DNA of 64,000 bases from Rheum nobile (Eukaryota > Streptophyta > Magnoliopsida > Caryophyllales > Polygonaceae). Below the pieces are notes generated by a model. It was not told the DNA's origin and did no database searches. It saw only the letters and a program-made list of their open reading frames with translations. The position numbers were made by a program, and so were the translations under genes. Of the stretch, positions 1 through 11,654 are shown piece by piece (position 1 is the first letter of the stretch; each line of letters begins with the position of its first letter). The DNA lies in NCBI GenBank assembly GCA_027886185.1, contig WOAB01000689.1:62001-126000 (forward strand), written 5' to 3'.

Positions 1-2220
1 TTGAACAGATTAATGCTGTAATTGGTCCTTTTCTGGAATTCAGTATTCAAGTATTTTTCCCATTGTGATGTTTTATTGTTATGAACTAGAATTATCATAG
101 GCTAAGAGATTTGGTTTTCAAAAACTGTTACACGAAACACATCATGAAGAATGTAGGATCAAATAATGAATGGGTAAGTTCATAAGTTTTGCCATTTTGC
201 TCCAAAATACGACAGTTAAACGAGCCTAATCACATTCAAGAGTAGCAGACAAATGCAATAGCCCACTAGTGTAAGTTTAACCAAAGCACAAATGCCACAA
301 AGCTAGCCATTGTAAAAGCTAAATTCAAAAACCACTAAAATCAGGAGTCAAACCCCTAAATCAGAAACCATGAAATTGTAATAATCAAGGATGTCAAGGC
401 TATATTATGAGTGAAGCACATTAATCAAGTACCACAATCCAAATAATGTGGCCTTATGTCTTATGAATGTAAATCTAAACACTTGTACAAATTATTGGAT
501 ATTACATTGAAATTGAAATGAATGTGTCACCAACAAGGACAAACACTACACAAACTACAATAAAGATAGGAAAAAGCAAGATATTGGAGAAAACAATGCT
601 CCAAAATTTCCTGCATACACACACCAACACTCACCACAACAAATGAAATCTGAAAATCCCTATTCTATCACATATATTTGATGGGGATGAATATGCCTCT
701 GAAGTCACCCATACACAATGACTGACATATCTATTGAGCAAGTGAAATGCCCGTACGAGCAATGCAATAGCAGCATGTATTTGGTAAGGAAAAGAATGAT
801 CAAGCAAAGCCTGTTTCATAAACTGAGGAAAAGAACAAGAAATATCAATTAATAGGTGAACATGAGTTTCTTCCTTCAGCTATGAATAATGTTAACAATC
901 CATCAAGAAGACAAAATCAGTGAATTTATTCATTTCCAGCAATTATTAATCTAAGTTTACTGAACATGATAAAGCATAAATATAGACCAACGAGGAAAAG
1001 GAAAAGCAAAATGTGGAAAATCATACTAAACAAGGACAACATACATGTAAATCAGAAACCATGAAAGCTTAGAAAAAATCCCTAAAATCATTTTGGAACT
1101 CTACAAATCAAAGCCCTAAATCGTAACCATGAAAGCCCACCCAAAACCCCTAAATCAGAAGCCAAGAAACCTAACCCCTAAATCGAAAACCCCTTAATCA
1201 GAAGCATAGCCAACCCTAAATCAGAAGCAAACCCTATATCAAAAACCCCTAAATCGTAAGCAAAGCCTAATAATAGAAACCCCTAAATCAGCAGCAAACC
1301 CTAAAATGCACACGAAACAGCGAGGGGAGACATGGAGGAGATGATGAGGACGAAGAAGAACACCTTGGAAAGCAACTACGAACTGCGAGCAGAAGATAAC
1401 AAAAAGAAGAACTCCAAGAAGAACACGTAGGAGATACTGGATTGAATGCATTTTATACGAAGAAGAAGAGGAAGAAGACGCAGAAGAAGAAGAGCGCAGG
1501 GATGAGAGGGAAGATGACGAAGGAAGAAGCACTTACCAGGCCTGGAACAGTGGAGCTTGCAAATCGCCTTCACCTGGGAGCAACAATGGAGCTTGCAAAT
1601 CGCGATCGTCCTTCGAGGGGCAAACGGCACTTCAAAGTATCGGGGGCAGCCAGGGAAAATCGGGGTGTAAGAGCACTTAAAAAGTATGAAAAGTATGGGA
1701 GGGGTACTTATTTCAGAAGCCATTTTTGAGCACTGAAGATCAACTGAGAGCATGTGGAATCAAAGCGGACGAAGGCAACCAAACAGCACCAACCGTGTGC
1801 TTTTTTCTCCAAAATATTAAAAGAGCACCGAGAATCACTTTTTTGTGGCTATCCGAACGGAGCCTATGTTGACACTCATACTTATATCCTGGTGGATCAA
1901 CCCAAGAAAATAGCAATCAAGTCAACTCAAAGTCAAACTAACACCTCCCTATGAATTCCTTATAATCATCATGAATTCAGATATTCAACTATCAATGATG
2001 AAAAAGAAAATTCACATAGGATACACATAAATCAGCTTATCAGCAAAGGTAATCTAGCATTTTGCAAATATTAGGCACAACCCAGTGAACAACAACAACA
2101 ATATCCAATCACATTTCTAAGTTAAGCGCCCGTCGTTTTCCAATTCTCCACAGTGAACAACAATAAAAAGAACAACACAAAAATATGTTTTCTGAATCTT
2201 GCTTTCTCTAACAAATTTAC
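1..2220. other. Non-coding region with degenerate CCCTAAATC repeats
   Basis: No convincing gene is visible. Short open frames exist on both strands but show no recognisable domain. Around 1080-1310 there is a run of degenerate units related to CCCTAAATCAGAAGC. On the minus strand these read as GATTTAGGGGTTT, a texture common in plant 5' leader regions, so a minus-strand transcript start near 1.7 kb is possible but unproven. A 20-base stretch ending in TTGCAAATCGC is directly repeated near 1550 and 1587. Confidence 0.4.
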
Positions 2221-2315
2221 CTTCTCTTCAAATAAACCTGACAAGTTTAGGTCTTGTGACATTGCTATTAGCTGGAAGGCATTGATGAAACCAGGTGATT
2301 GAGATTCGTTCTTGT
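2221..2315 (-). pseudogene. Orphan exon encoding a CIPK NAF (FISL) motif
   Basis: The minus strand has an exon-like block flanked by an AG acceptor (2317-2316) and a GT donor (2220-2219). It encodes ...INAFQLIAMSQDLNLSGLFEEK, which matches the NAF/FISL motif of plant CBL-interacting protein kinases (SnRK3 family), the segment that binds CBL calcium sensors and autoinhibits the kinase. Exon boundaries just after the GLFE segment are normal in intron-rich CIPK genes. I find neither the kinase domain on the upstream (higher-coordinate) side nor the C-terminal PPI segment on the other. It is therefore either one exon of a very spread-out gene running off the window or an isolated remnant. The motif assignment is fairly good; the status as a relic is inference. 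Confidence 0.5.
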
Positions 2316-2374
2316 CTGTCATAGTTTCCAGCATTTGATTTTCGAACGATTAAATGAACATATATTACAAGGTA

Positions 2375-2604
2375 CTCCCTCCGTCCCATAAGAGATATTA
2401 ACGATACAAAACCTGTCTCGACGCCAAATTGGCGCCGTTCCCTGGGTCATGTGGGGTCTTGTTTGATTCGTCTCAACGAGTACTTTAATAATATCAAAAA
2501 ATTATAATTTTTAGGATTATGTAATTAGAGATATTAACGATACAAAACCCGCCTCGGCGGATGTGCCCGGGTCAAATGGGGCTTATATTTTGGGACAGAG
2601 GGAG
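2375..2604. mobile_element. Stowaway-like MITE (Tc1/mariner-type)
   Basis: A 230-bp segment is bounded by inverted repeats CTCCCTCCGTCCC (2375) and GGGACAGAGGGAG (ending 2604) and flanked on each side by TA, the Tc1/mariner target duplication. The terminal sequence is the classic Stowaway consensus. It encodes nothing. A 30-base internal block beginning AGAGATATTAACGATACAAAACC occurs twice, at 2391 and 2527, so the element has an internal direct duplication of 136-bp spacing. Confidence 0.85.
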
Positions 2605-4137
2605 TAATATTTTATCAAAGGACATTAACCAACGTACATGATCTCAATCTAGTGAAACTCAAATTAACACCAAATGACTTGTGATGTTGAAACTGAGATA
2701 GTCTAGTCAAATTAACACCATATAGCGTACCAATTAACAGATGACATTAACCAAAGTATATGATATCAATTTAGTGAAACTCATTGTAGTTGGTGAAATC
2801 CTCATATCACTGGCAACCATTAATACCACATAAGCTGCCCACATGAACATAAAAACACTATTTGTTCCAAATTAACACCATATAGTAATACATCGAATAA
2901 TTGTAAACTACACCAAATCATCCTTCAAGATATCTTTAGCCTAAAATGATTAAGGTGCGATTATTGTTTTACTGTGCGGATCTTCTAAACAATTGTGAGA
3001 TTCCAGAGCCAGAAGAAGGAGAACAATGAGATGCATGATCCGAACTAGAAGATGCGCAGGAGATCGGTGGCGTAAGAAAGGAAAAACATACCTCGACCTT
3101 CGAATCGGTGTTTCACTCCCATCGACGACGGAAAAGATAGAAGTATCTCGCCGACGGGAAAAAGAGATTGAACGGCGCTATTAGAGATTCAAAGAAGGGA
3201 AAGAGATGAGGTTTGAAGGTAGATCTTCATTCTGTTAGAAAAGGGTTTCGGGTCCCAGACGAGGATTTGGACAATGGAGATCCAGAACAAAGCGCCAGAA
3301 AGGAGAGAGGAGTTGAAGAGCTTACCGGAGAGATCGGATCCCGACGGAGGCGAGGCGGAGGTGGAATTCGTCGGTTGAGGCGGAGCTCGTGGATGCCGGA
3401 AATGACATGGATGATGGAGGTCGGGGATGTGGCCAGATCTGAGGAAGTGAAGTGAAATGGGAAGAGAGGGATGTATGTGTGAGTAAAGGAAAGGGGGTCG
3501 AAACTCTAAACGATAATTTTTCGAGGGTGGTATACGTATATTGAAGATTAAAAGGGGCAATGGGCTCATTATTTCTTATTTATAACCGTTTAATCATGGA
3601 TCATTTATCTTAAAATTGTCTAACTCATTGTTTCTTATTTATAACCATTTAGTCATGAATCATTTATCTTAAAATTATCTAACTCATCCTTTTATAGATT
3701 CCTCATATTTATTTTTACCTACTAATGTCACTAATAAAGAAAATTAAGTAAAAAAATATCAGTAAAATAACATCTTAAAGTAATTTCAAAGACGTTTTCG
3801 ATTATTTTTAATCTTATGATTAATCGTACCGAAATTTTGATTAACCAATATTCGATTAATCGTAGTTAACGGTATGATTAATAATATTAGAAAACTACTA
3901 AACCTAGATCTAGGTTAATTGCCCATGCCCACCCCTACCACCTTCCACCCACCGCCCATCAAACCATCACCAGAGAACCCCTCACCTTTCTGATTTTATA
4001 CTTTTATCCATCAATTCAAAATCACTTTCCTCTTCTAAAGATCTAGCTTTCAATTCATTACACCAATCAACGACAAAGTCAAAGTCAGAATCCTCCATTT
4101 CCATACTATCATCAATCATATCACAATAACTTCTTCC
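2605..4137. other. Intergenic DNA with a possible untranslated first exon on the minus strand
   Basis: Mostly AT-rich. On the minus strand, 3560 down to about 3091 is GC-richer and ends at a good donor (GGTCGAG then GTATGT), which looks like a 5' untranslated exon of a minus-strand transcript; no long conserved frame is present. Near 3800-3900 several TTAATCG motifs recur. The last 200 bases before 4138 are the promoter and leader of the RING gene, with a TTGAC-containing W-box core on the minus strand at about 4072-4085. Confidence 0.35.
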
Positions 4138-5067
4138 ATGGCGATCCTCCAGTACAGAAAGCTCGCCTCTGAGGCAGAAGCAGGCCTCACCACCATATAC
4201 AACTGCACAAGCTGCGACGATTACTCCCCTCCTCCTCCTGCCGCCGCCGCCGCATCACCCGATGAATCCGCCGCGCACACCAACCACGCCATTCCCTACA
4301 TGGTCTCCGCGGCCTGCGTCCTCGGAGTCGCCTTTCTCCTCCTCACCACCTGCACGATTCTCCTCCGCCACCGCTGGTCCCGCATCCGGAGCTCCCGGAG
4401 GGTGGCCTCCACCTCCCGGGACTCCGACGAGGACCAAAGCCCCGTTGACCACCCCATATGGCACATCGTCACCGTCGGCCTCCCGCAGTCGGTCATCGAT
4501 TCGATCACCGCCGTGAGTTACAAGAGCCGCGATGGCGTGGTCGAGGGTTCCGATTGCTCCGTCTGCTTGACGAGATTTGAAGACGGAGATGGCGTTCGGC
4601 TTTTGCCCAAGTGTGGCCACGCGTTTCATCTGCCTTGTATCGATACTTGGCTGAGATCTCATAAGAATTGCCCTCTTTGTAGAGCCCCTGTCGTCAATGA
4701 CTCCAACCCTAATTCGGGTCCCTCCGAAAACCCTAGAGAAGAAACTGCTGCTGCCGACGATAACGATGACTCTGACACTTCCCCTGTCGTCAATGAAGAT
4801 TTTCAACCTGTAAGGAGGTCGATTTCGTTGGATTCACCGGCTGCATATGAGTATGAGTGTGCAGTAAACAAAGCCAACGTTGTGATTGATGTGGGTTTAC
4901 AGAATGGTGAAGGGAGTTCTAAGCAACAGAGTATGGCGGAGGATGGAGGAGATTCAGCCATATCCAGAATGATGAAGAGGTCTTTGTCTTCCAGTGCAAA
5001 GATACTCTCTCCATTTCGAGGGAGTAAAAGCCAGTCATCTTCTTCTTCTTCAACCCTCCCCTTGTAA
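4138..5067 (+). CDS. ATL-family RING-H2 E3 ubiquitin ligase
   Basis: Intronless 309-residue protein. A single hydrophobic membrane segment lies at about residues 52-76, followed by a basic stretch, the ATL GLD-like motif (GLPQSVI, about 114-120), and a RING-H2 domain with C140, C143, C159, H161, H164, C167, C178 and C181. W171 follows the CIDT segment as in active E2-binding ATL rings. The order TM, GLD, RING-H2 defines the ATL family, membrane-anchored E3 ligases that work with an E2 in defence and hormone responses. The C-terminal tail is acidic, then Ser-rich, and diverged. Lack of introns is typical of ATLs. The start is the first ATG in frame, and the leader carries a W-box-like core. 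ATL51/52/54-like proteins are the nearest guess. The first half is strongly C-rich compared with the surrounding AT-rich DNA. Confidence 0.93.
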   Translation: MAILQYRKLASEAEAGLTTIYNCTSCDDYSPPPPAAAAASPDESAAHTNHAIPYMVSAACVLGVAFLLLTTCTILLRHRWSRIRSSRRVASTSRDSDEDQSPVDHPIWHIVTVGLPQSVIDSITAVSYKSRDGVVEGSDCSVCLTRFEDGDGVRLLPKCGHAFHLPCIDTWLRSHKNCPLCRAPVVNDSNPNSGPSENPREETAAADDNDDSDTSPVVNEDFQPVRRSISLDSPAAYEYECAVNKANVVIDVGLQNGEGSSKQQSMAEDGGDSAISRMMKRSLSSSAKILSPFRGSKSQSSSSSSTLPL

Positions 5068-5631
5068 AGTTATTGTTATACACTTAACACTATGATTGCT
5101 TGCTTATTCAGAGCCAATCGTTATGGAAACGGAATCCTTTTAAATAATTACTTACAACTGATACAATTTCTAGTTTTTTGTCAAATCACAATGAGGCTCT
5201 CTACAATGCAGAGCTTGATACAATTTCAGTTTATTGTTAAATCAGATCACAGGTGACGGAGGATAACATTCAGAAAAATGGAATTGGGTTTAACACTATC
5301 CATGACCCAGAAACAGCTGATAACAAATAACAGAATAACAATCTCATCTCCATTAGCCAGGGCCCAGAAAGCCATTCCTAGCTATATCAAAATTGCATCC
5401 ATGACAAACTGAAAACATTGTTTTTTCTGCTGAGAAATACTCTGAAGAAAGAAAAAATTACATTTTTCCTGTACAGAATAGTGGGGGATGAAGCTCTGGA
5501 AATGTACACACACAAAAAAAACAAAAGAGAAAATAAGGGTAAAAAGAAATCCTCCTATGTTCAGCTTCCTTTCTGTAGAAACTTCAAGTAGTGTACAGAT
5601 CCTCCTCCCAATGCTTGTGTTATGAGACATT
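5068..5631. other. Convergent 3' region between the RING gene and the ATPase gene
   Basis: AT-rich sequence shared by the 3' ends of two tail-to-tail genes. Nothing coding is recognised. A/T-rich runs around 5500-5550 could serve as polyadenylation signals for the minus-strand ATPase transcript. Confidence 0.5.
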
Positions 5632-8600
5632 CTAAAGCCATTGTTTGTAAAGATAGATGTAAAGCCTCTTGGCAGCTTGGCCAAGAGTGAAGTATCCTAC
5701 AAAGAGTACCACCAAGAATCCATAATATGACAGAGGCAGCATAGTGAGCCCCATCACCTTCCCTATTGGTGTGAATGGTATCACAATCCCCATGGTAGAG
5801 ATTATGATGGTAGACAGAATCACAGGCCACGACGCCACCTCCTGCACGAAAGGAATCTTCTCGGTCCTGATCAAATGGATTATCAACGTCTGCATGAGAA
5901 GCCCTTCAACAAACAGGGCGGATCTGAAGAAGTCAATGTCTGCAGTGGACCTCTCCTCATAGTAGTACCAGAGGAAGAGCAGGTTAGCCACGTCACACAT
6001 TGAGCACACGGGCGAGTTCCACAGTATGAACCTGGGCAAGCCTTTCCTAGACCATCTCCTTGGAGTTTTCACGTAGTCTTCTTCCATGTTGTCCCATGGG
6101 ATCGCGATCTGTCCTAAGCTATACAAGAAGTTCTGCACCAGGAGTTGTCGGGGAGTCAAGGGCTCGTCTTTGAGGAAGTTGGTGGCTATGAGGAGGGAGA
6201 GGACCCCACCGATGTTTGCAACGACCGACATCTTTATGTACTTCATGGTGTTCCCGAACGTGAGCCGCCCTTCTTCGACTCCATTGACGAGCACGTTCAG
6301 ATCCTTCTCGAGCAGGATGATGTCAGCAAAGTGCTTTGCGACTGGCGCTCCTGAGTCCACCGATATGCCCACGTTGGCAGCTTCGAGTGCCAAGGAGTCG
6401 TTGATTCCGTCTCCCAAGAACCCGACCACGTTGTCTCCACCGGCCTGCAAGGATTGAACGATACGGAGCTTCTGGATTGGGGTGAGGCGGGCAAGTACAG
6501 TTGCTCTTCTGATGGTTTCATGGAAGGCCTCTTCATTGAGTAGCTCTAGCTCGGGTCCAGTGGCCACGTGGGTAGTGTTGATGCCCACCTCATCACAGAT
6601 TCTTATTGCCAGTGGAAGGGAATCCCCTGTTAAGACTTTTGCCTTCACCGCCTTCCTGGCCAGCCGCCACAAAGCCTCCTTTGCCGTGTCTTTGGCTGGG
6701 TCAGCAAATGTCACTAAGCCTAGGAATACCATATCTGATTCAAGGGGCAGGTTCTTGGTCAGTTGCCCATGGCCTGTTGACTGTCATAATAAAGAAGAAC
6801 AGTTGGTCCGTCACATGTGAGGACAATTGCAATTTGAAGTAAAGATTGAAGGATAAAGAGAATACAGGTCCTCTTAGAAGAATTTGATTTAGAGTATGGA
6901 GAAGTGTGGCCTCTCTTCATTTTAACACCCTATCCTTCTCTTCCTCAATGTTTGGAATTCAAATAGTCTTTAAGGTAGAAATCCCTAGACAAACTGCATA
7001 TGCTTTTGCTAATGTAAAGGTTCAAATAACTAATAATTCAGTGCAAGGAACATTACATGTGAGGACATTGCAATTTGGTTTAAAGAATGAAAGATGAAGA
7101 ACAGAAGAGAATTCCTTTTAGAGGAATTTGATCCAAAATCTGGAGAAGTGTGTAATTCATTTCTTCAGTTCTATCCAATTAAGGAGAGTGACCTCTCTTC
7201 ATTTTTTATTTTCCTATCCTTCTCTGCCTCAACTTATGGAGGTTGAAATAGTCTTTAAGGTAGAAATCCCTCAAGAAACTGCATATGCTTTTGCTATTTT
7301 AAAAGTTCAAATAGCTAATCATTCAGTGAAAGGAATTTTAAAAGAATAACAGAGTCTACCTGAATAGGCAAGGTTTTCATTGCTACTCCAAGAACACGTA
7401 ATCCCTCATTGCTGAGTCTTTCACCCAGGCTTAAAATCCTCTGATAGTGTTCAGTATCAAGTGACACCGTCGTACCATCATGTTTAATAAAGCTGCAAAT
7501 TGGGATAACTTGTTCTAGTGCGCCTTTTGTCATCACGTACCAGCCAGTTCCCAGCGTGTCTGATTCTGGTTCCAGGATAATAGACACTCTCCTCCTTGTA
7601 AAGTCAAAAGGGAGCTCATCTATCTTTTTCCATTTTGATGGGTAGAACTTGAATCCATCTGTGTATACATGAGCCGAGATTGCATCATCCAGAGGATTCT
7701 TCTGTTCTTTCTTGAAAAAGGAATTCAAGAAAGCAACACGTAAAACCTCTTCGTTTGTTTCGTTCCATGCGTCAACACAGGAATTCATCAGCACCTGGTT
7801 CCTGGTTAGTGTACCAGTCTTGTCTATGCAGAGAGTGTCCCTGCAGAAAGAAATTGGATACTCAAGAACAACGTATACTGTATGGTTGCTCTCTGTAAAT
7901 AAGTTTGTGAGAAGTTTCTGATATAATATTCTCAAGAAAACTGGCATGCTAATACTTACATAGAACCCATGTTCCGAATTGCTGTTACGCTTTTGACTAT
8001 ACATCGCTTTCTGGCCATCGAAAGTGCTCCCTTAGCCAAGCTGGTGTTTATAACTAGAGGAAGCATCTGAGGAGTCAATGCACATGCAACTGAGATAGCA
8101 AACAGAAAGCTTTCACTGGCATCATGAGAAGTGAGGTAATCAGTGACGCCAATGATGATGGCAATGGCTATCATAACAGCTATCAGGATGTAAGATATGC
8201 GGCGGATCCCTCTCTCGAAGTCATCAGTTGGTTTATGCTTTCCTATCGTCAAAAACATGGTGCTCATGTAGGTCTTGGAGCCAGTAGAAACAACTAGGCC
8301 AGTTCCACTGCCTGACACCACATTGGTTCCCTGGGATAATTAAATCAACCAACTATTGCTTAGTATGAGTGGACCAATGAAATTAAACAACCAAGTGAAC
8401 ACCTCTAAGACTATACATAAGAGTAGAAGGTAAGATTGAGGAGATTGTATTCATCCTAGACTCACATTTACAATGTTTACTAACCATCTTCTTGTGAAAC
8501 TCTCATAATTGCATCCAAACAAAGCATTACCAATAGGTTGAAGGAGGATGGGTAACCTACCATGAAGCAGATATTTTTCAATTCCAGCAAAGGTGTTGAT

Positions 8601-10451
8601 AAATCTTCTCTTACGTCAGCTGTTTTCTCAACTACTCCAGACTCCCCAGTTAATGATGACTGGCTGTGTTAAGAAGCATAATATCATGACGTGTTCAGTA
8701 ATTAACTGTAGAAGGAAAAGGAGAGATCGAATTGATCTAACATTAGAAAAGAATGTACTTCACGTACCATACCTTACAACCAAGCCTTTTGACGACAACA
8801 GCCTCACATCACCAGGGAAAAGATCTCCAGGCTCAAAATGGACAATGTCGCCAGGTACAATATCACCTTGATCAACTGGGACTATTAGTTCGTTTTGGTA
8901 AACTCTACCTTCACACCTCTGGACTTTTACAGGATATCTTAAAAATTCAGAAAGCTTCAAGGCTGATTTGGAACTGCTATATTCCTGCATTGTTGACACA
9001 CAAAATTAATTAGCAGATCAAGCAGGTAATATAAGGAGCATAGATGGAGATGAGCAAATAGATACCTGATAAAATCGAAGGGACACGCTTATAAGGACGA
9101 GCACGAGCATGATGCATCCGTTTGGATTATCAGAAGTTATGTAAGAGAGTGCAGATAAGACTATAAGAATGATGTTGAAAGGATGAAAGAAGGCACTCCA
9201 TAAAAGAAGCCACCAGCTTGTTGATGTATACTCTACAGGTGTATTTGGACCAAGTTCTTCCAATCTATGTGCAGCCTCCTGAAAACTCAATCCTGTGAAA
9301 AAGGGTATATGCTTAGCTCAGTTTTTTTTTTGATAGCTAGATCAAAAGAAGCATCTATTCATGATAGGAACTGCAATGGCATTGGAATGAACTTAATAGA
9401 TAAGACGTCTTAAAAATTAATTGGATGGAGATACAATATACAAGTGACATTTCTTCTTTTATAATTGAAGAATGATTAAACCTTGCAGATCGCTATGCTC
9501 ATGTTATTTTAAAATGGAAGTGCAAATATGAATGAATTGCTCTTTCCATAAAAAAAGTTATAAAAATGGAAGTACTGCAAAGTAGGCTCAAGAATTGAAC
9601 ATATTAAACTCTAAATGTTTTTTTTTTGCCCGACCCAGCTAAATTGTTCATGCCAGTAGGTGGGCACCTGCAAGCAGGATGCAAAAGGACGGGGTAGTGG
9701 GCCACTACAAGGACATTGAATCTCCATCTTAATCAGGCATGTCATTTGAGTTTTCGATGTATGCATGACCAGCTTATTCGGTAGTGTACCTTTGACATAA
9801 ATTGGCTTGTTTAGGGTCTGAGGCACACATTTATTTTCTGTTAACCTTATCAAATAGTAGTTGGATTCAAGAAGTCCACACTTTCAAACTGACTTCTCAA
9901 TTGAAAATTTGCCAAATGCGCAACAGACAAGGACCATGCAACCATTCACACAAACATTCCTCATTAAGCATTCAATCCCTGCTGAAATAGGCATTTCATC
10001 AAACACCTTGCCTCCAATTTATCCAAGCCCCAAAAAGACGAAAAACATCAAAATAACAAAGATCAGGAACTTCACTCACCACGCTCCGTGGATTTAACAT
10101 ACTCAAAAACGATGTTCTTGTCGGCACGGGCAATAGCATAGAGCCAATTGTAGACCTTCTCTTCTTCCTCGGTTCGTAACCCAGAATCCAGCTTCCCTGC
10201 AAAAGAAAGAAAATCCAAGAACACATAACCACAGCCCAAGAAAGAAAGAAAAAAAGGGGATCCAATCGGGAGTAATCAGAAGCAAAACTCGTACTCCTGG
10301 AGAAGATTCTGTCCAAGAAGGAGAGAGGTGGGGTGGCGGATCCATTGGCGGCAGGGGCGGCGGTGGAGCCATTGCCGTTATTGACAAGGGGCTGGTGGTA
10401 GGAGGTGTCCAAATTGAGGCTGAAAAGGCGGGGAAGCTTCAAGCCGCCCAT
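5632..10451 (-). CDS. PH1: P3B-type P-ATPase, PH1-like (MgtA/MgtB-related), 8 exons
   Basis: Eight exons with GT-AG borders can be joined without breaking frame: 10451-10295, 10196-10080, 9292-9066, 8984-8773, 8663-8561, 8330-7960, 7840-7360 and 6780-5632, giving 2817 nt and 938 residues. Seen motifs are TGES (about 243-246, A domain), LTPQMLP in the fourth membrane helix (about 357-363), DKTGT with phosphorylated D402, TGDS (about 607) and GDGIND (about 679), followed by a C-terminal block of several hydrophobic helices. The LTPxMLP helix is the P3B (bacterial Mg2+ ATPase) signature, not that of Ca2+ or H+ pumps. In plants this class is PH1, a tonoplast protein that acts with the P3A pump PH5 to hyperacidify vacuoles in petals and seed coats. 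The ATG at 10451 is preferred; one codon upstream is only TTG. No lesion is seen. The large second intron (9293-10079) may hold repeats. Confidence 0.92.
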
Positions 10452-11640
10452 CAATGGAGGAAGGATGAGGAAAAGGGAGAGCAGAGGAGCAGGAAAGGGG
10501 GAGGAGAGGGAGAAGAGTCATAAGGCTGGAGAGGAGAGAGAAGAGGAGTTGGATCCACGAACGGAGGATGGTAAAAGTATTGGTTGAACAGAAGGTAGGA
10601 GTAAGAGGAGGAGATTGCAAATTTGGTTCTTGATTTCAGACTCTGGTTTTCGTTGGAGAGTCATAACTACCAGGCTTAGGGGAGACGGTTAGGTACTCCT
10701 CATACACTATACTATAGAGCTCAGAGATTGGGCGGGATACGGTACTTCAAGAATTTCGGAAATTTACATTCTAGGACCGCTTTTATTATATATTTATAGC
10801 CCAAATCCAATGTTTTCGCACCTTTTTTCTATAAGCCACCCTTTTTTCAAAAAATGGCCACATTTCTCATCTATCTAATTATCAAACATAAAATATTACA
10901 TCAATCCTGGTCACATATTACTAATTCATTAAAATTTTATCGTATATTTTTTTATTAATCATACCATGCAATATCAATGCCACCTTATATATTATTTTTT
11001 ATTTCATATTTTAATACGAAAAATTATATATGCATGATTGTAACTTTGGAAGATTATAATCGATACAACGAAATTAGTATGATTATTAAATAATATTTTA
11101 CTTGACAAAATTTGTAGTGTAATATATTCACTTGCAAGATTCATATTGAAATTTTACGCTAACATATATAGAGGCCCGTTCACATACACAACTCCCTTAA
11201 GATAAAAACTAAGCACTAATAACAGTTCTTGGATGAAAGAAATCAACAACCCAAATTGACTCTAAGATAATCAGCCAAAAAAAAGCAAACTTCTAAAAAG
11301 TAGTTACACGGTGGCATTTTTGCAATTTAAGACAAAAGTCGAGTGAAAGACGAAAATACCCTTCCATTTAAAACAAGCCCAAAAACAAGAGGCGGAGATG
11401 AGATTGGATCTGTTTATGGAGCAGCTTCGACGAGGCGGGGCGCTGGTGCGCACGGTGTGGTGGGGGTGTGCGTGGTTCAATGGCGGTGGTTCGGTGGAGC
11501 ACACCGATCTGGGTTCGTGGTGGGTGAGGTGAAGAGGCGGAGATGAGATTGGATCTGGTTATGGCGGTGGTGCGGTGCGGTCCGAGGTGGGTGCGATGTG
11601 GGTTCTGGGGTGGGTCCGGTGGTGCGGTGCGGTCTGAGGA
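10452..11640. other. Promoter side of the ATPase gene and AT-rich intergenic DNA
   Basis: The first 200 bases upstream of the ATPase start are purine-rich on + (pyrimidine-rich on the coding strand), typical of a plant 5' leader. From 10780 to 11300 the DNA is very AT-rich without genes. From 11380 to 11640 it is G-rich on +, with the block AAGAGGCGGAGATGAGATTGG occurring near 11388 (partly) and 11533, so a local duplication is present. Open frames here are low-complexity and not believed. Confidence 0.4.
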
Positions 11641-11654
11641 GGGTGGGTTCAAAG

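Noticed and set aside
4255..4806. Long minus-strand frame opposite the RING gene
   Set aside because: Shadow of the GC-rich RING coding sequence; no recognisable domain.
9619..9800. Possible minus-strand SINE ending in a T-run at 9619-9628
   Set aside because: A tail-like T run and tidy sequence are present, but no A/B boxes or target duplication could be recognised.
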